From the NCBI RefSeq assembly GCF_014200395.1, contig NZ_JACHBS010000001.1, forward strand, positions 1,426,001 through 1,490,000: a stretch of 64,000 nucleotides of DNA, given 5' to 3'. The notes below the pieces were generated by a model, which worked only from the letters and a program-made list of their open reading frames with translations, did no database searches and was not told the DNA's origin. Position 1 is the first letter of the stretch; each line of letters starts with the position of its first letter. Below are positions 40,815-49,073 of the stretch, one piece after another. Position numbers and translations under genes: made by a program. Source of the DNA: Microcella frigidaquae (GTDB lineage: Bacteria > Actinomycetota > Actinomycetes > Actinomycetales > Microbacteriaceae).

Positions 40815-42809
40815 TTACACGGTCACCTGGTGGCGGCGGGCGACGAAGCCCATGCCGACCAGCATCGCGATCACCGCGAACACGCCGAGCCAGGTGGTCA
40901 GTCCGTTCGCGCCGGTGAGGGCGAGCGTCGGCAGCTCCTCCTCATCGAGCAGGCACTCCTCGCCGCCGACGGACGGGTCGACCTCCATCACCGCATCCCA
41001 CTGGGTCTGCTGCTCAGGATCGTTCCACCCGAAGCCGCCCGGGTACTCCTCCGACGGACCCTCGAGAGAGGCCTGCAGGTCGACGACCGTTCCCGTCGGG
41101 ACCGAGTGGGTGGTGTTGCCCGCGACGACGGTGCCGTTGAGCGTCCAGATCACACCCAGGCCGTTGGTGAGGGTGATCGTGCCCGCGTTGCCGAGGCAGT
41201 CGGGCATGACGATCTCGGCGCTCGCCGTCGTGGTCGGGAAGGTGTCGAGGCAGAACGCCGCACCGATGAACGAGTGGCTCCACGGCTCGTACCCGTCCGG
41301 GAGACGGAAGCCGCTGGCTGCGACGGCTGTCACGACGACCTCGTCGAGGGCCGCGACATCGATCGTCACGGTCTCATCCCCGTCCGGGAACACGATCTCG
41401 ATCGGGTCGCCGCCATTCACGGTGTACGTGTAGCTGACGTTCTCGGCACGGGTGACGGTGAACTCCGCGACCTGCACCGCGTCGCGACCCTCGCCGACGC
41501 ACTCGTCGGAGTACGTGACGGCCGGAACCACGACGGCATCGAGCTCGCAGTCCTGCGCCTCGGTGAACGTGAACGTGAAGGTGATGAGGGCCGTCTCGAC
41601 ATCTCCCACCATGATCGTGCTCACCACTCCGAGGCCCGAGGCGTCGTTGACGGCGTAGTCGCCCAGGTAGTCGTTAGCGACGCGCACGGTGACCGTCACG
41701 GTTCCCGGGCCGCTGACCGTGTTCGCCGATGCGCTGGGCACCGTGCCCTGGGAGGTCGTCCAGGTCAGCTTGTCCGCGTTCGGGTCACTGGGGTCGAAGA
41801 GCCCGGCGGTGAACGAGCCGGTGTTCGGCTCGCAGGTCAGCGGCGTCATCGACGCGGTGACGTCGATCGAGGGCAGAACACAATCGTCGCCGCCGGCTTC
41901 CTCGTAGGTCGCCGAGAACGTGCGCTGGGTGCGGTCGTCCGACACGCCCGACAGGCCCTCCTCGAAGAGGGCATCGCCCGTCGCCGTCGCGGTGATCGAG
42001 ATGGTGCCGCCGCTGATCACCGGGTCGCCCCAGGTGACGTTCGAGCTGGCGCCCTCGTTGATCACGATCGACGTGGCGACGTAGCAGTTGCGCGGCTCGA
42101 CCGAGACGCTCGCTGTCGCGACGGGCGGCTGGACGCAGTTCTCGCCACCGGCCTCCTCGTACGCGGCGGTGAAGGTCTTCGACTTCCGGTCGCCCGAGAC
42201 GCCGTCACCGGCCGCGAAGAGCGCTGCGCCCGTCGCTGTCGCGGTGATGGAGATCGTCGACCCGGAGATCACGGGCGAGCCCCACGTGGCGTTCGTGATA
42301 CTGGCGCCCGCGAGGTTCCAGGTCGTCGCCGTGTCGCAGTCGCGCGGGGTGGTCGAGATGGCCGCGGTCGCCACCGGAGCGGTGAAGCTCGGGTTCGCCC
42401 ACATGAAGTGCGAGATGTTCTGCACGCGGTTGATCGTGACGCTGCCCGTGTCGAGCACGATCGAGTTCGACTCCTGCGAGCCGCCCTTGACGCAGAGGTC
42501 GACGGTCCAGCCGGGGTTGGCCGTGAAGACGAGCTGCTGTGCCGTCCACGACAGGGTTCCCCACTCGAAGGACATGGTGCCGGAGACGCCCACTTCCTCA
42601 CCGATGTTGTACTTCGTGCCGCCGTCGAACAACGGGTTCTGGCTGCACGGGCTGTCGGCGGGGTTGGTCGTTCCGCCGCCGCCACCACCGCCCTCGCCCT
42701 GTCCGACTCCGGGCGGTTGCACCGCGAAGGCGGCGCCAACGCCGCCGACGCTCATGCCCAGCATGAGAACGGCGGCAGTTGCTGCCGCCAAGAAACGGGT
42801 ACGCATCAT
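40815..42809 (-). CDS. LAxTG-type sorted surface protein with duplicated module
   Basis: A 664-residue exported protein. Signal peptide MMRTRFLAAATAAVLMLG is followed by a Gly-rich linker. The C-terminus LALTG, membrane helix and ARRHQVTV tail form a sorting signal. The middle has Cys-containing beta-rich modules; one of about 56 residues (WGxPVISGxTISITATATG ... TFxAxYEEAGGxxC) occurs twice in tandem. ATG at 42809 has AGGAG six bases upstream. The promoter and leader resemble those of the neighbouring surface-protein gene. It is expected to be wall-anchored; ligand unknown. Confidence 0.85.
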   Translation of the reverse strand: MMRTRFLAAATAAVLMLGMSVGGVGAAFAVQPPGVGQGEGGGGGGGTTNPADSPCSQNPLFDGGTKYNIGEEVGVSGTMSFEWGTLSWTAQQLVFTANPGWTVDLCVKGGSQESNSIVLDTGSVTINRVQNISHFMWANPSFTAPVATAAISTTPRDCDTATTWNLAGASITNATWGSPVISGSTISITATATGAALFAAGDGVSGDRKSKTFTAAYEEAGGENCVQPPVATASVSVEPRNCYVATSIVINEGASSNVTWGDPVISGGTISITATATGDALFEEGLSGVSDDRTQRTFSATYEEAGGDDCVLPSIDVTASMTPLTCEPNTGSFTAGLFDPSDPNADKLTWTTSQGTVPSASANTVSGPGTVTVTVRVANDYLGDYAVNDASGLGVVSTIMVGDVETALITFTFTFTEAQDCELDAVVVPAVTYSDECVGEGRDAVQVAEFTVTRAENVSYTYTVNGGDPIEIVFPDGDETVTIDVAALDEVVVTAVAASGFRLPDGYEPWSHSFIGAAFCLDTFPTTTASAEIVMPDCLGNAGTITLTNGLGVIWTLNGTVVAGNTTHSVPTGTVVDLQASLEGPSEEYPGGFGWNDPEQQTQWDAVMEVDPSVGGEECLLDEEELPTLALTGANGLTTWLGVFAVIAMLVGMGFVARRHQVTV
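41888..42315. repeat. Internal module duplication in second surface-protein gene
   Basis: About 168 bp at 41888-42056 and again at 42148-42315 encode near-identical modules containing VISGxTISITATATG and YEEAGG. Similarity is evident in the DNA as well as the protein, indicating tandem duplication of one domain. Confidence 0.75.
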
Positions 42810-42866
42810 GATGTGCTCCTGGGGGTAGGGAGCCCAAAGATCCACGCGGGGGCCCGGCGAGGGACG

Positions 42867-42898
42867 TTCGGGTATTCGGGTATTCGGGTATTCGGGTA
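42867..42898. repeat. Four perfect 8-bp tandem repeats in leader of second surface-protein gene
   Basis: ttcgggta is repeated exactly four times (42867-42874, -42882, -42890, -42898). The array lies 58-89 bases upstream of the ATG within the predicted leader. On the mRNA it reads as UACCCGAA repeats. It could slip in number or bind a protein. Confidence 0.9.
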
Positions 42899-42951
42899 GG
42901 TGGTGCGCGCAACCCCCGGCGAATGTCGGGTGTGCCGGGTCTGCGAGGTGA

Positions 42952-42980
42952 ACAGTACGCCGCTCTCAGTACTTTGTCAG
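42952..42980 (-). promoter_or_regulatory. Sigma70-type promoter of second surface-protein gene
   Basis: On the minus strand CTGACA (42980-42975), a 17-base spacer and TACTGT (42957-42952) form a good vegetative promoter. The predicted start is near 42945, giving a leader of about 137 bases before the ATG at 42809. Confidence 0.65.
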
Positions 42981-43019
42981 GATAGACAGAACGGTCTACC
43001 CGCGATTCGGGGGGGCCGA

Positions 43020-43853
43020 CTAGTGGACGAATTCCAGGAGGTCGAGGCCGAGCGCGCGGAGGGCATCCATCACCCGCAGTCGGCGAGGGAGGTCGGAATC
43101 ATCGAAGTGCACCGAGACCGCGTAGGCGACGCCCGCGCGCGGACCCCGCAGGATTCCGGCCTCGCTGCGCACACCGGCGTCGGTTCCGGTCTTGTTGACC
43201 ATCCACGTGTTGTGCTCAACGCCTCGGTGCGCGAGCGGGTCGCGGCCGAACGCGCTCGCCACCATCGAGAGGTCGGCGTTGAGCGAGAGCCAGCTCAGCA
43301 CCCGCTGACTCGTCGTCGGATCGATGATGTGGCCGTTGGCGAGCGCCTGGAAGAGCCAGGCGAGCTCGGCGGTCGACCCGACCGACAGCTGCGGAGCGTC
43401 ATCCGGCCCGCGCACGTCGCGCACGCGGTCGAGCAGCGCCGTGCGCACGAGACCCAGCCGCTCGGTGCGCGAGCGCACGGCGTCGAGCCCGACCTGCCGC
43501 AGCAGCACGTTCGTGGCGAGGTTGTCGCTCGTCGCCCCGACGAGGGCGGCGAGGTCGGCGATGGGGAACGCGGGGGCCTGCAGGTGCTGCCACAATCCGC
43601 TGTCGGCGACCGCGTCGTGCGCCGTGCGGTCGGCGATCGAGTAATCGCTCACGGTGCGGTCGGTCAACCGTGCGCTCACCTCGATGAGCAGCAGGATCTT
43701 GCCGATGCTCGCCGTCGGCAGCACGATGCGCTCATCGACCGCGAAGACGCTCTCGCCCGTCGCGATGTCGACCACCGCCACCGAGACGCGAGCCCCCTCG
43801 TAGGCGAGCGCACCCAGCGCACGGTACGCGGGACGGAAGCTCGGCTGGCGCAC
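43020..43853 (-). CDS. Class A beta-lactamase-like serine hydrolase
   Basis: About 277 residues with the class A motifs in order: SxxK as SIGK near residue 50, SDN in GATSDNLATN near 108, and KTG in NKTGTDAG near 218. VAVVDIATGESVFAVDE precedes the active serine. No signal peptide is visible, so it may be a cytoplasmic serine hydrolase rather than a secreted resistance enzyme. The start is uncertain: GTG 43853 is used; a TTG at 43928 overlapping the M13 peptidase stop would add 25 residues. It follows the peptidase on the same strand. Confidence 0.8.
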   Translation of the reverse strand: MRQPSFRPAYRALGALAYEGARVSVAVVDIATGESVFAVDERIVLPTASIGKILLLIEVSARLTDRTVSDYSIADRTAHDAVADSGLWQHLQAPAFPIADLAALVGATSDNLATNVLLRQVGLDAVRSRTERLGLVRTALLDRVRDVRGPDDAPQLSVGSTAELAWLFQALANGHIIDPTTSQRVLSWLSLNADLSMVASAFGRDPLAHRGVEHNTWMVNKTGTDAGVRSEAGILRGPRAGVAYAVSVHFDDSDLPRRLRVMDALRALGLDLLEFVH

Positions 43854-43921
43854 GTCCGCGAGGTGGCGCGCGCGACCGGGGGCGCCCGCACGGCCGCCCC
43901 GGTCGCGGAGGAGGGGGCCGT

Positions 43922-45898
43922 CTACCAAATGGTGACCCGCTCGTCGGGGGCGAGCCAGAGGGCGTCGTCCGCCGTCACGCCGAAGGCCTCGTAGAACGCG
44001 TCGATGTTGCGCACGATCTGGTTGCACCGGAACTCGTTGGGCGAGTGCGGGTCGATCGAGAGCAGGCGCAGCGCCTCCTCGGGCCGGATCGCGATCTGCC
44101 AGGCCTGTGCCCACGAGAGGAAGAACCGCTGGGCGGCCGTGAGCCCGTCGATCACGGGCGGCTCCGCGCCGTCGAGCGAGAGCAGGTAGGCCTTCCACGC
44201 GATGCCGAGCCCGCCGAGGTCGCCGATGTTCTCGCCGATCGTGAGCGCGCCGTTCACGTGGTGGCCCGGCGTCTCGGCCGGTTCGAGCGCGTCGTACTGG
44301 GCGATGAGGGATGCGGTGCGCGCCTCGAACGCGGCGCGATCCTCCGCCGTCCACCAGTCGTGCAACCGCCCGTCGCCGTCGAAGCGCGAGCCCTGGTCGT
44401 CGAATCCGTGCCCGATCTCGTGGCCGATGACCGCGCCGATGGCGCCGTAGTTGGCCGCCGCATCCCGCCCCGCATCGAAGAAGGGGTACTGCAGGATCGC
44501 CGCCGGGAAGACGATCTCGTTGAAGCCGGGGTTGTAGTAGGCGTTGACCGTCTGGGGCGTCATGAACCACTCGTCGCGGTCGATCGGCGCACCGATCTTG
44601 CGCAGCTCGCGCTGGAACTCGAACTCGCCCGCCGCCTGCACGTTCGCGAGCAGGTCGTCGGCTGTGATCGTGAGCGCCGAGTAGTCGCGCCAGCGCACCG
44701 GGTAGCCGATCTTCGGGGTGAACTTCTGCAGCTTGTCGAGGGCGCGCTCGCGCGTCGCCGGAGTCATCCACTCCAGGCCCTCGATGCTCTGCCAGTAGGC
44801 CTCGATGAGGTTCGCGACGAGGTCGTCCATCGCCGCCTTCGCCTCGGGGCGGAAGTGCCGATCGACGTAGGCCTGCCCGACCGCCTCGCCCATGGCGCGC
44901 TCGACGAGCGAAACGCCGCGCTTCCAGCGGGCGCGCAGCTCGGGCGCCCCGGTGAGGGTGCGGCCGTAGAACGCGAAGTTCTCGTCGACGAACGCGCTCG
45001 ACAGGTAGGGCGCCATCGACCGGATGATCGCGAACCGCAGCCAGTCGCGCCAGTCGTCCAGCGCGCGGCCGGTGAGCTCGGCGGCCAGGCCGTCGGTCAC
45101 GTCGGGCTGCCGCAGCACGACCTCGGCGAGCGCCGCCGCGGGAATGCCGTAGCCGTCGCGCCAGAGCGCGAGGTCGACGCCAGCGCCATCGACACCGGCG
45201 GCGCGGCCCGCCCACTCGTCCCACGTCGCGAGGTTGTAGGTGGCCTGGGCGTCGCGGTTGCGCACTTTGTCCCAGTGGTGGGCGGCGATCGCGGTCTCGA
45301 GCGACACCACACGGTCGGCACGGGCGGCCGCGTCGTCGAGGCCGGCGAGGGCCAGCATCCGCTCGACATGAGCCCGGTAGGCGGCGCGGGTGTCGGCGTG
45401 CGCGTCCTCCCGGTAGTACGACTCGTCGGGCAGGCCGATGCCGCCCTGCTCGACGAAGACGAGGTAGCGCTCGGGGTCGCCGGGGTCGTTGTCGACGAAG
45501 AGCTGCACGAAACCCGCGATGCCGCGCCGCTCGAGGCTGCCGACGGTCGTGAGCAGGGCATCCGTCGAATCGATTGCGTCGACCTCGGCCAGCAGCGGGG
45601 CCAGCGGGGCCGCGCCGAGCGCCTCGATGCGCGCCTCGTCCATGAAGCTCGCGAAGAGGTCGCCGACCTTGCGCTCGGGCGTACCGGACTCGGCCTGCTG
45701 CGCCTGCTCGATGATCTCCTTGACCGCCTTCTCGGCGTCCTCGGCGAGGATCATGAACGAGCCGTACCGCGCCTTGTCGGCCGGGATGGGCGTGCGGGCG
45801 ACCCAGCGGCCGTTGACGTGCCGGTACAGGTCGTCCTGCGGACGGATGGCGGGGTCGAGTTCGTCGCGGTCGATGCCGCTCGCGAGGGCCTGAGTCAC
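43922..45898 (-). CDS. M13 family zinc metalloendopeptidase
   Basis: A 658-residue neprilysin/PepO-type peptidase. The zinc motif is HEIGH in VIGHEIGHGFDDQG near residue 493, the third ligand glutamate lies in GENIGDLGG near 555, and NAYYNP near 450 is the substrate-binding NAYY motif. FRCNQIVRN near the C-terminus completes the family pattern. No signal peptide is seen, so it probably degrades peptides in the cytoplasm. GTG at 45898 is preceded by TAGGCT seven bases upstream. Confidence 0.92.
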   Translation of the reverse strand: MTQALASGIDRDELDPAIRPQDDLYRHVNGRWVARTPIPADKARYGSFMILAEDAEKAVKEIIEQAQQAESGTPERKVGDLFASFMDEARIEALGAAPLAPLLAEVDAIDSTDALLTTVGSLERRGIAGFVQLFVDNDPGDPERYLVFVEQGGIGLPDESYYREDAHADTRAAYRAHVERMLALAGLDDAAARADRVVSLETAIAAHHWDKVRNRDAQATYNLATWDEWAGRAAGVDGAGVDLALWRDGYGIPAAALAEVVLRQPDVTDGLAAELTGRALDDWRDWLRFAIIRSMAPYLSSAFVDENFAFYGRTLTGAPELRARWKRGVSLVERAMGEAVGQAYVDRHFRPEAKAAMDDLVANLIEAYWQSIEGLEWMTPATRERALDKLQKFTPKIGYPVRWRDYSALTITADDLLANVQAAGEFEFQRELRKIGAPIDRDEWFMTPQTVNAYYNPGFNEIVFPAAILQYPFFDAGRDAAANYGAIGAVIGHEIGHGFDDQGSRFDGDGRLHDWWTAEDRAAFEARTASLIAQYDALEPAETPGHHVNGALTIGENIGDLGGLGIAWKAYLLSLDGAEPPVIDGLTAAQRFFLSWAQAWQIAIRPEEALRLLSIDPHSPNEFRCNQIVRNIDAFYEAFGVTADDALWLAPDERVTIW

Positions 45899-45905
45899 GC
45901 GGGGA

Positions 45906-45911
45906 AGCCTA
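45906..45911 (-). promoter_or_regulatory. -10 hexamer of M13 peptidase overlapping a stop codon
   Basis: TAGGCT (45911-45906) is seven bases before the GTG at 45898. Its first three bases are the TAG stop of the upstream MFS gene. Confidence 0.5.
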
Positions 45912-47120
45912 GTCGGGCGATCGAGGAGGAACCATGGCGAGACCGGCGAGGAGCGCGGCGGCCGCGAGACCCGCGAGCGCGGCGGTCGCGGCACCCGACG
46001 GTGCGATGGTGCCGAGCAGCCCCGCGACGGGGTAGGTCACGGCATACCAGGCGTGCGAGGTCGAGAACCGGGCGGCGAACACCGCCGCGTGCTGATCGGC
46101 GGCCACCTCGGTGCGGATGAGACGGGCGCTCGGGGTGCTGATGGCGCTGCTGGATGCTCCGAGCACGGCCCAGAGCGCGCCGATGCCGAGCACGCTCAGG
46201 CCGTCGAGCAGCGCGGCCGCGGCCGCGCAGGCGAGCGCCAGCACCGCGACCCCCGCGCCGAGCAGCATGACGGTGGTGTCGCGCAGGCGCCGCAGGAGGG
46301 CGGGCAGCGCAACCGCGACCGCGATGGAGCCGAGGCCGAAGGCGACGAGCACGGCGGCGAGCGCCGCCGAGGGGTCAACAGGGTCGGCGCCCGCGTCGAT
46401 GAGCAGCACGACGCTCGACACGAGCACGGTCGCGTAGATGGTGGCGGTCGCGGCGTCGAGCACGGCGGCGAACCGGGGGCCGGGGGTGCGCGCCAGAACT
46501 CCGAGCCCGCGCAGCAGGCGTCGTCGCACGGGCTCGGCCGTCGACCCGACCTGGTCGTGCAGGCGGGCGAGCAGCACCGCGAGCCCGGAGCCGAGGAAGC
46601 CGAGCGCGACGATGCCGAACAGCGCCTGCGGGGGCAGCACGAGCACGAGCAGCGCCGCGAGCGGCGGGCTCAGCAGCGATTCGAGGTCGTAGGCCAGCCG
46701 CGACAGCGACTGGGCCGCCGTGTAGTCGCGCTCGTCGGGCAGCACGCGCGGGATCACCGCCTGATAGGTGGGCGTGAAGACGGCCGAGGCGGTCTGAAGC
46801 AGCACGATGCCGACGTACAGCTGCCACGGTGCGGTCGCGAAGACGAGCGCCCCGGCGACGATCAGACGCACGAGGTCGGCGCCGACGAGCACCGCCCGGC
46901 TGGAGCGCCCGGCGAGCAGCGCGCTCGCGAGCGGCGAGACGACGACGTAGACGGCGATGCGGATGGTGAGGGCCGTGCCGATGATGCCCGCCGCGGCACC
47001 CGGGTCGAGCCGCACCGCGACGAGGGCGAGGGCGACGGTCAGCAGCCCGGTCGCGACGAGCGACGACACCTGCGACGCGAAGAGAGCGGCGAACCATCTG
47101 TTGCGCAATACGGTGAGCAT
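45909..47120 (-). CDS. MFS transporter
   Basis: A 403-residue membrane protein with about twelve hydrophobic segments, starting MLTVLRNRWFAALFASQ. TPTYQAVIPRVLPDERD near residue 130 is typical of the Bcr/MdfA-enterobactin-exporter-like (MFS_3/COG0477) branch of drug or siderophore exporters. It is in the plasma membrane; substrate unknown. The ATG at 47120 lies 8 bp past the corA stop, so it is likely co-transcribed with corA. Confidence 0.82.
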   Translation of the reverse strand: MLTVLRNRWFAALFASQVSSLVATGLLTVALALVAVRLDPGAAAGIIGTALTIRIAVYVVVSPLASALLAGRSSRAVLVGADLVRLIVAGALVFATAPWQLYVGIVLLQTASAVFTPTYQAVIPRVLPDERDYTAAQSLSRLAYDLESLLSPPLAALLVLVLPPQALFGIVALGFLGSGLAVLLARLHDQVGSTAEPVRRRLLRGLGVLARTPGPRFAAVLDAATATIYATVLVSSVVLLIDAGADPVDPSAALAAVLVAFGLGSIAVAVALPALLRRLRDTTVMLLGAGVAVLALACAAAAALLDGLSVLGIGALWAVLGASSSAISTPSARLIRTEVAADQHAAVFAARFSTSHAWYAVTYPVAGLLGTIAPSGAATAALAGLAAAALLAGLAMVPPRSPD

Positions 47121-47128
47121 GCCGGCCG

Positions 47129-48130
47129 CTAGAGCCAGTCGCGACGCTTGAAGGCGACGTAGAGCCCGAGGCCGAGCAGCAGCATGAGCAGCAGGGCGAA
47201 GGGGTAGCCCCATACCCATTGCAGCTCGGGCATGAAGCGGAAGTTCATGCCGTAGACGGTGCCGACGAGCGTCGGGGCGAACAGGATGGCCGCCCACGAG
47301 GTGATGCGCTTGATCTGCTCGTTCTGCGCGACGCTGACCTCGGTCATGCGCCGGGTGATGAGCGTCGACTGCGCCTGCAGGGCCTTGTCGAGCAGCGAGC
47401 GGAAGGCGTCGGCGCGCTCACCGGCCCGCGTGACGTGGTCGAGCACGTCACCCAGGTGGTGGCTGAGGTCGAGGTCGACGCCGTACTTGTCGCTGCCCCG
47501 CTGGAGGCCGCCGATGATGGTCACGAGCGGCTGCACGGCCCGCTGGAACCCGATGACCTCGCCCGAGAGGTCGTAGATGCGCCGCGTGAGGGCCTCGTGC
47601 GCGGTCTCGCCGAACAGCTGGTCTTCGATCTCGTCGATGTCGTTCTCGAGCCCCGCGATGACCGGTTCGTACTCGTCGACGACCTCGTCGAGCACGGCGT
47701 AGAGGATCGCCTCGGGGCCCTTGGAAAGCAGAGCCGGATCGTTCTCGAGGCGGTCGCGCACGAGGCCCAGGTCGGGCGACTCGGCGTGGCGAACGGTCAC
47801 CACGAACTGCGGCCCGATGAAGACATGCAGCTCGCCGAACTCGACCGTCTCGGTCTCGTCGATGTAGCGCGCCGTGCGCAGCGCCACGAAGAGCGTGTCG
47901 CCGTAGCGCTCGAGCTTCGAGCGCTGGTGGCCCTTCAAGGCGTCCTCGACGGCGAGGTGATGCAGGCCGAACTCGTCCGCGACCGACTGCAGCTCGTCGC
48001 GGGTCGGGCGGTACAGCCCGATCCAGGCGACGCCGCCCGTCGCGCGCGTGACGTCGTAGGTCTGGTCGAGGCCGACGACGTCGGGGCGCCGCACGCCGTC
48101 GACGTAGACGGCGCTATCGATAACGGGCAC
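47129..48130 (-). CDS. corA: Magnesium/cobalt transporter CorA family
   Basis: A 333-residue CorA channel. A large soluble N-terminal funnel domain (residues 1-265) precedes two C-terminal membrane helices; the selectivity signature GMNF (in GTVYGMNFRFMPEL) lies between them near residue 293. It imports Mg2+ as a pentamer. GTG start at 48130, 20 bp after the tatA-like stop, suggesting a shared transcript with the potassium uptake genes upstream. Zinc-exporting ZntB is less likely. Confidence 0.9.
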   Translation of the reverse strand: MPVIDSAVYVDGVRRPDVVGLDQTYDVTRATGGVAWIGLYRPTRDELQSVADEFGLHHLAVEDALKGHQRSKLERYGDTLFVALRTARYIDETETVEFGELHVFIGPQFVVTVRHAESPDLGLVRDRLENDPALLSKGPEAILYAVLDEVVDEYEPVIAGLENDIDEIEDQLFGETAHEALTRRIYDLSGEVIGFQRAVQPLVTIIGGLQRGSDKYGVDLDLSHHLGDVLDHVTRAGERADAFRSLLDKALQAQSTLITRRMTEVSVAQNEQIKRITSWAAILFAPTLVGTVYGMNFRFMPELQWVWGYPFALLLMLLLGLGLYVAFKRRDWL

Positions 48131-48150
48131 GGTCAGGGAGACGGCGGGCG

Positions 48151-48348
48151 TCAGGCGCCGGGGCGCGACGACACGTCGTCGGCGGGCGCGCTCTCGGCCG
48201 CGTCATCCTTCTTGCGCACCTCGCCGCGGAAGATCGTGATCGACTGCCCCAGACTGCGGGCCAGGCCGGGGAGCTTGGGCGCCGCGAAGAGCAGCAGCAC
48301 CACGAGCAGCAGAATGAGGCCGTGCCAGCCGGTGAGGTTCGAGCCCAT
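48151..48348 (-). CDS. tatA: TatA/E family Sec-independent translocase subunit
   Basis: A 65-residue TatA-like protein: one N-terminal membrane helix (WHGLILLLVVLLLFAA, residues 8-23), the hinge APKLPGLARSLGQS forming an amphipathic helix, and a polar tail. It would form the pore of the twin-arginine export pathway with TatC. No tatC is nearby; here it sits between potassium-uptake and corA genes, so it may be a second TatA copy. AAGGAG precedes the ATG at 48348. Confidence 0.85.
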   Translation of the reverse strand: MGSNLTGWHGLILLLVVLLLFAAPKLPGLARSLGQSITIFRGEVRKKDDAAESAPADDVSSRPGA

Positions 48349-48374
48349 GAGTGTCTCCTTGACGGTGATGACGG

Positions 48375-49073
48375 TCAGCGCAGCTGGCCGAACGCCTCGG
48401 CCTTCTTGATCGGGCCGGCGATGAGAATGGTATCCCCGGCGGCGATCACGGTCTCCGCATCCGCGTTGCACCAGGTGGTGCCCTCGCGCCGCACCGCCAT
48501 GACGGTGACACCGTACTCCTGGCGCAGGTTCGTGTCGCCGAGGCGCTTGCCCTCGACGATGCGGTTGGGGCCCATCTTGACGATCGCGTAGTCGTCGTCG
48601 ACCTCGATGTAGTCGAGGGCGGCGCCGCGCACCAGGTGGGCGACCCGTCGGCCCATGTCGTGCTCGGGGTAGATCACGTGGGCGACGCCCAGCTGGGTGA
48701 GGATCTGCCCATGCGCGTCGCTGACGGCCTTCGCCCAGATGTGCGGGATGCCCATCCGCAGCAGAATCGACGTGGTCAGAATGCTCGACTGGATGTCGGA
48801 GCCGATCGCCACCACCACCCGGTCGAAGGCGTCGACGGCGAGCTGCCGCAGCACCTCCTCTTTCGTGGTGTCGGCACGCACGACCTGGGTCAGCTCGCCG
48901 TTGAGGGACTGCACGATCTCTTCACTGGTGTCGATGCCGAGCACCTCGGTGCCGGTCGCCATCAGTTCGAGCGCGATCGCGCGGCCGAAACGGCCCAGCC
49001 CGATGACGGCAACCGAGTCGGCCTCGGCGATGCGGGTCGCGCGGTCGCGACTGAAGATTCCGGAGTTAGCCAA
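48375..49073 (-). CDS. ktrA: TrkA/KtrA family potassium uptake regulatory subunit
   Basis: A 232-residue cytoplasmic gating subunit. An RCK_N Rossmann domain begins SVAVIGLGRFGRAIA near 17-31 with the acidic GIDTSEE, and an RCK_C domain covers about 145-225. It binds nucleotide/c-di-AMP-type ligands and opens the adjacent membrane subunit. The TTG start at 49073 is chosen: AGAGG is seven bases upstream, and the gene overlaps the ktrB-like stop by 8 bp. Confidence 0.88.
   Translation of the reverse strand: MANSGIFSRDRATRIAEADSVAVIGLGRFGRAIALELMATGTEVLGIDTSEEIVQSLNGELTQVVRADTTKEEVLRQLAVDAFDRVVVAIGSDIQSSILTTSILLRMGIPHIWAKAVSDAHGQILTQLGVAHVIYPEHDMGRRVAHLVRGAALDYIEVDDDYAIVKMGPNRIVEGKRLGDTNLRQEYGVTVMAVRREGTTWCNADAETVIAAGDTILIAGPIKKAEAFGQLR

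Noticed and set aside
42867..42898. CRISPR-like array.
   Set aside because: Units are 8 bp and contiguous without spacers, and no cas gene is in the window.
43854..45224. Large N-terminal extension of the beta-lactamase-like gene.
   Set aside because: It overlaps the M13 peptidase in another frame and has shadow-like composition.
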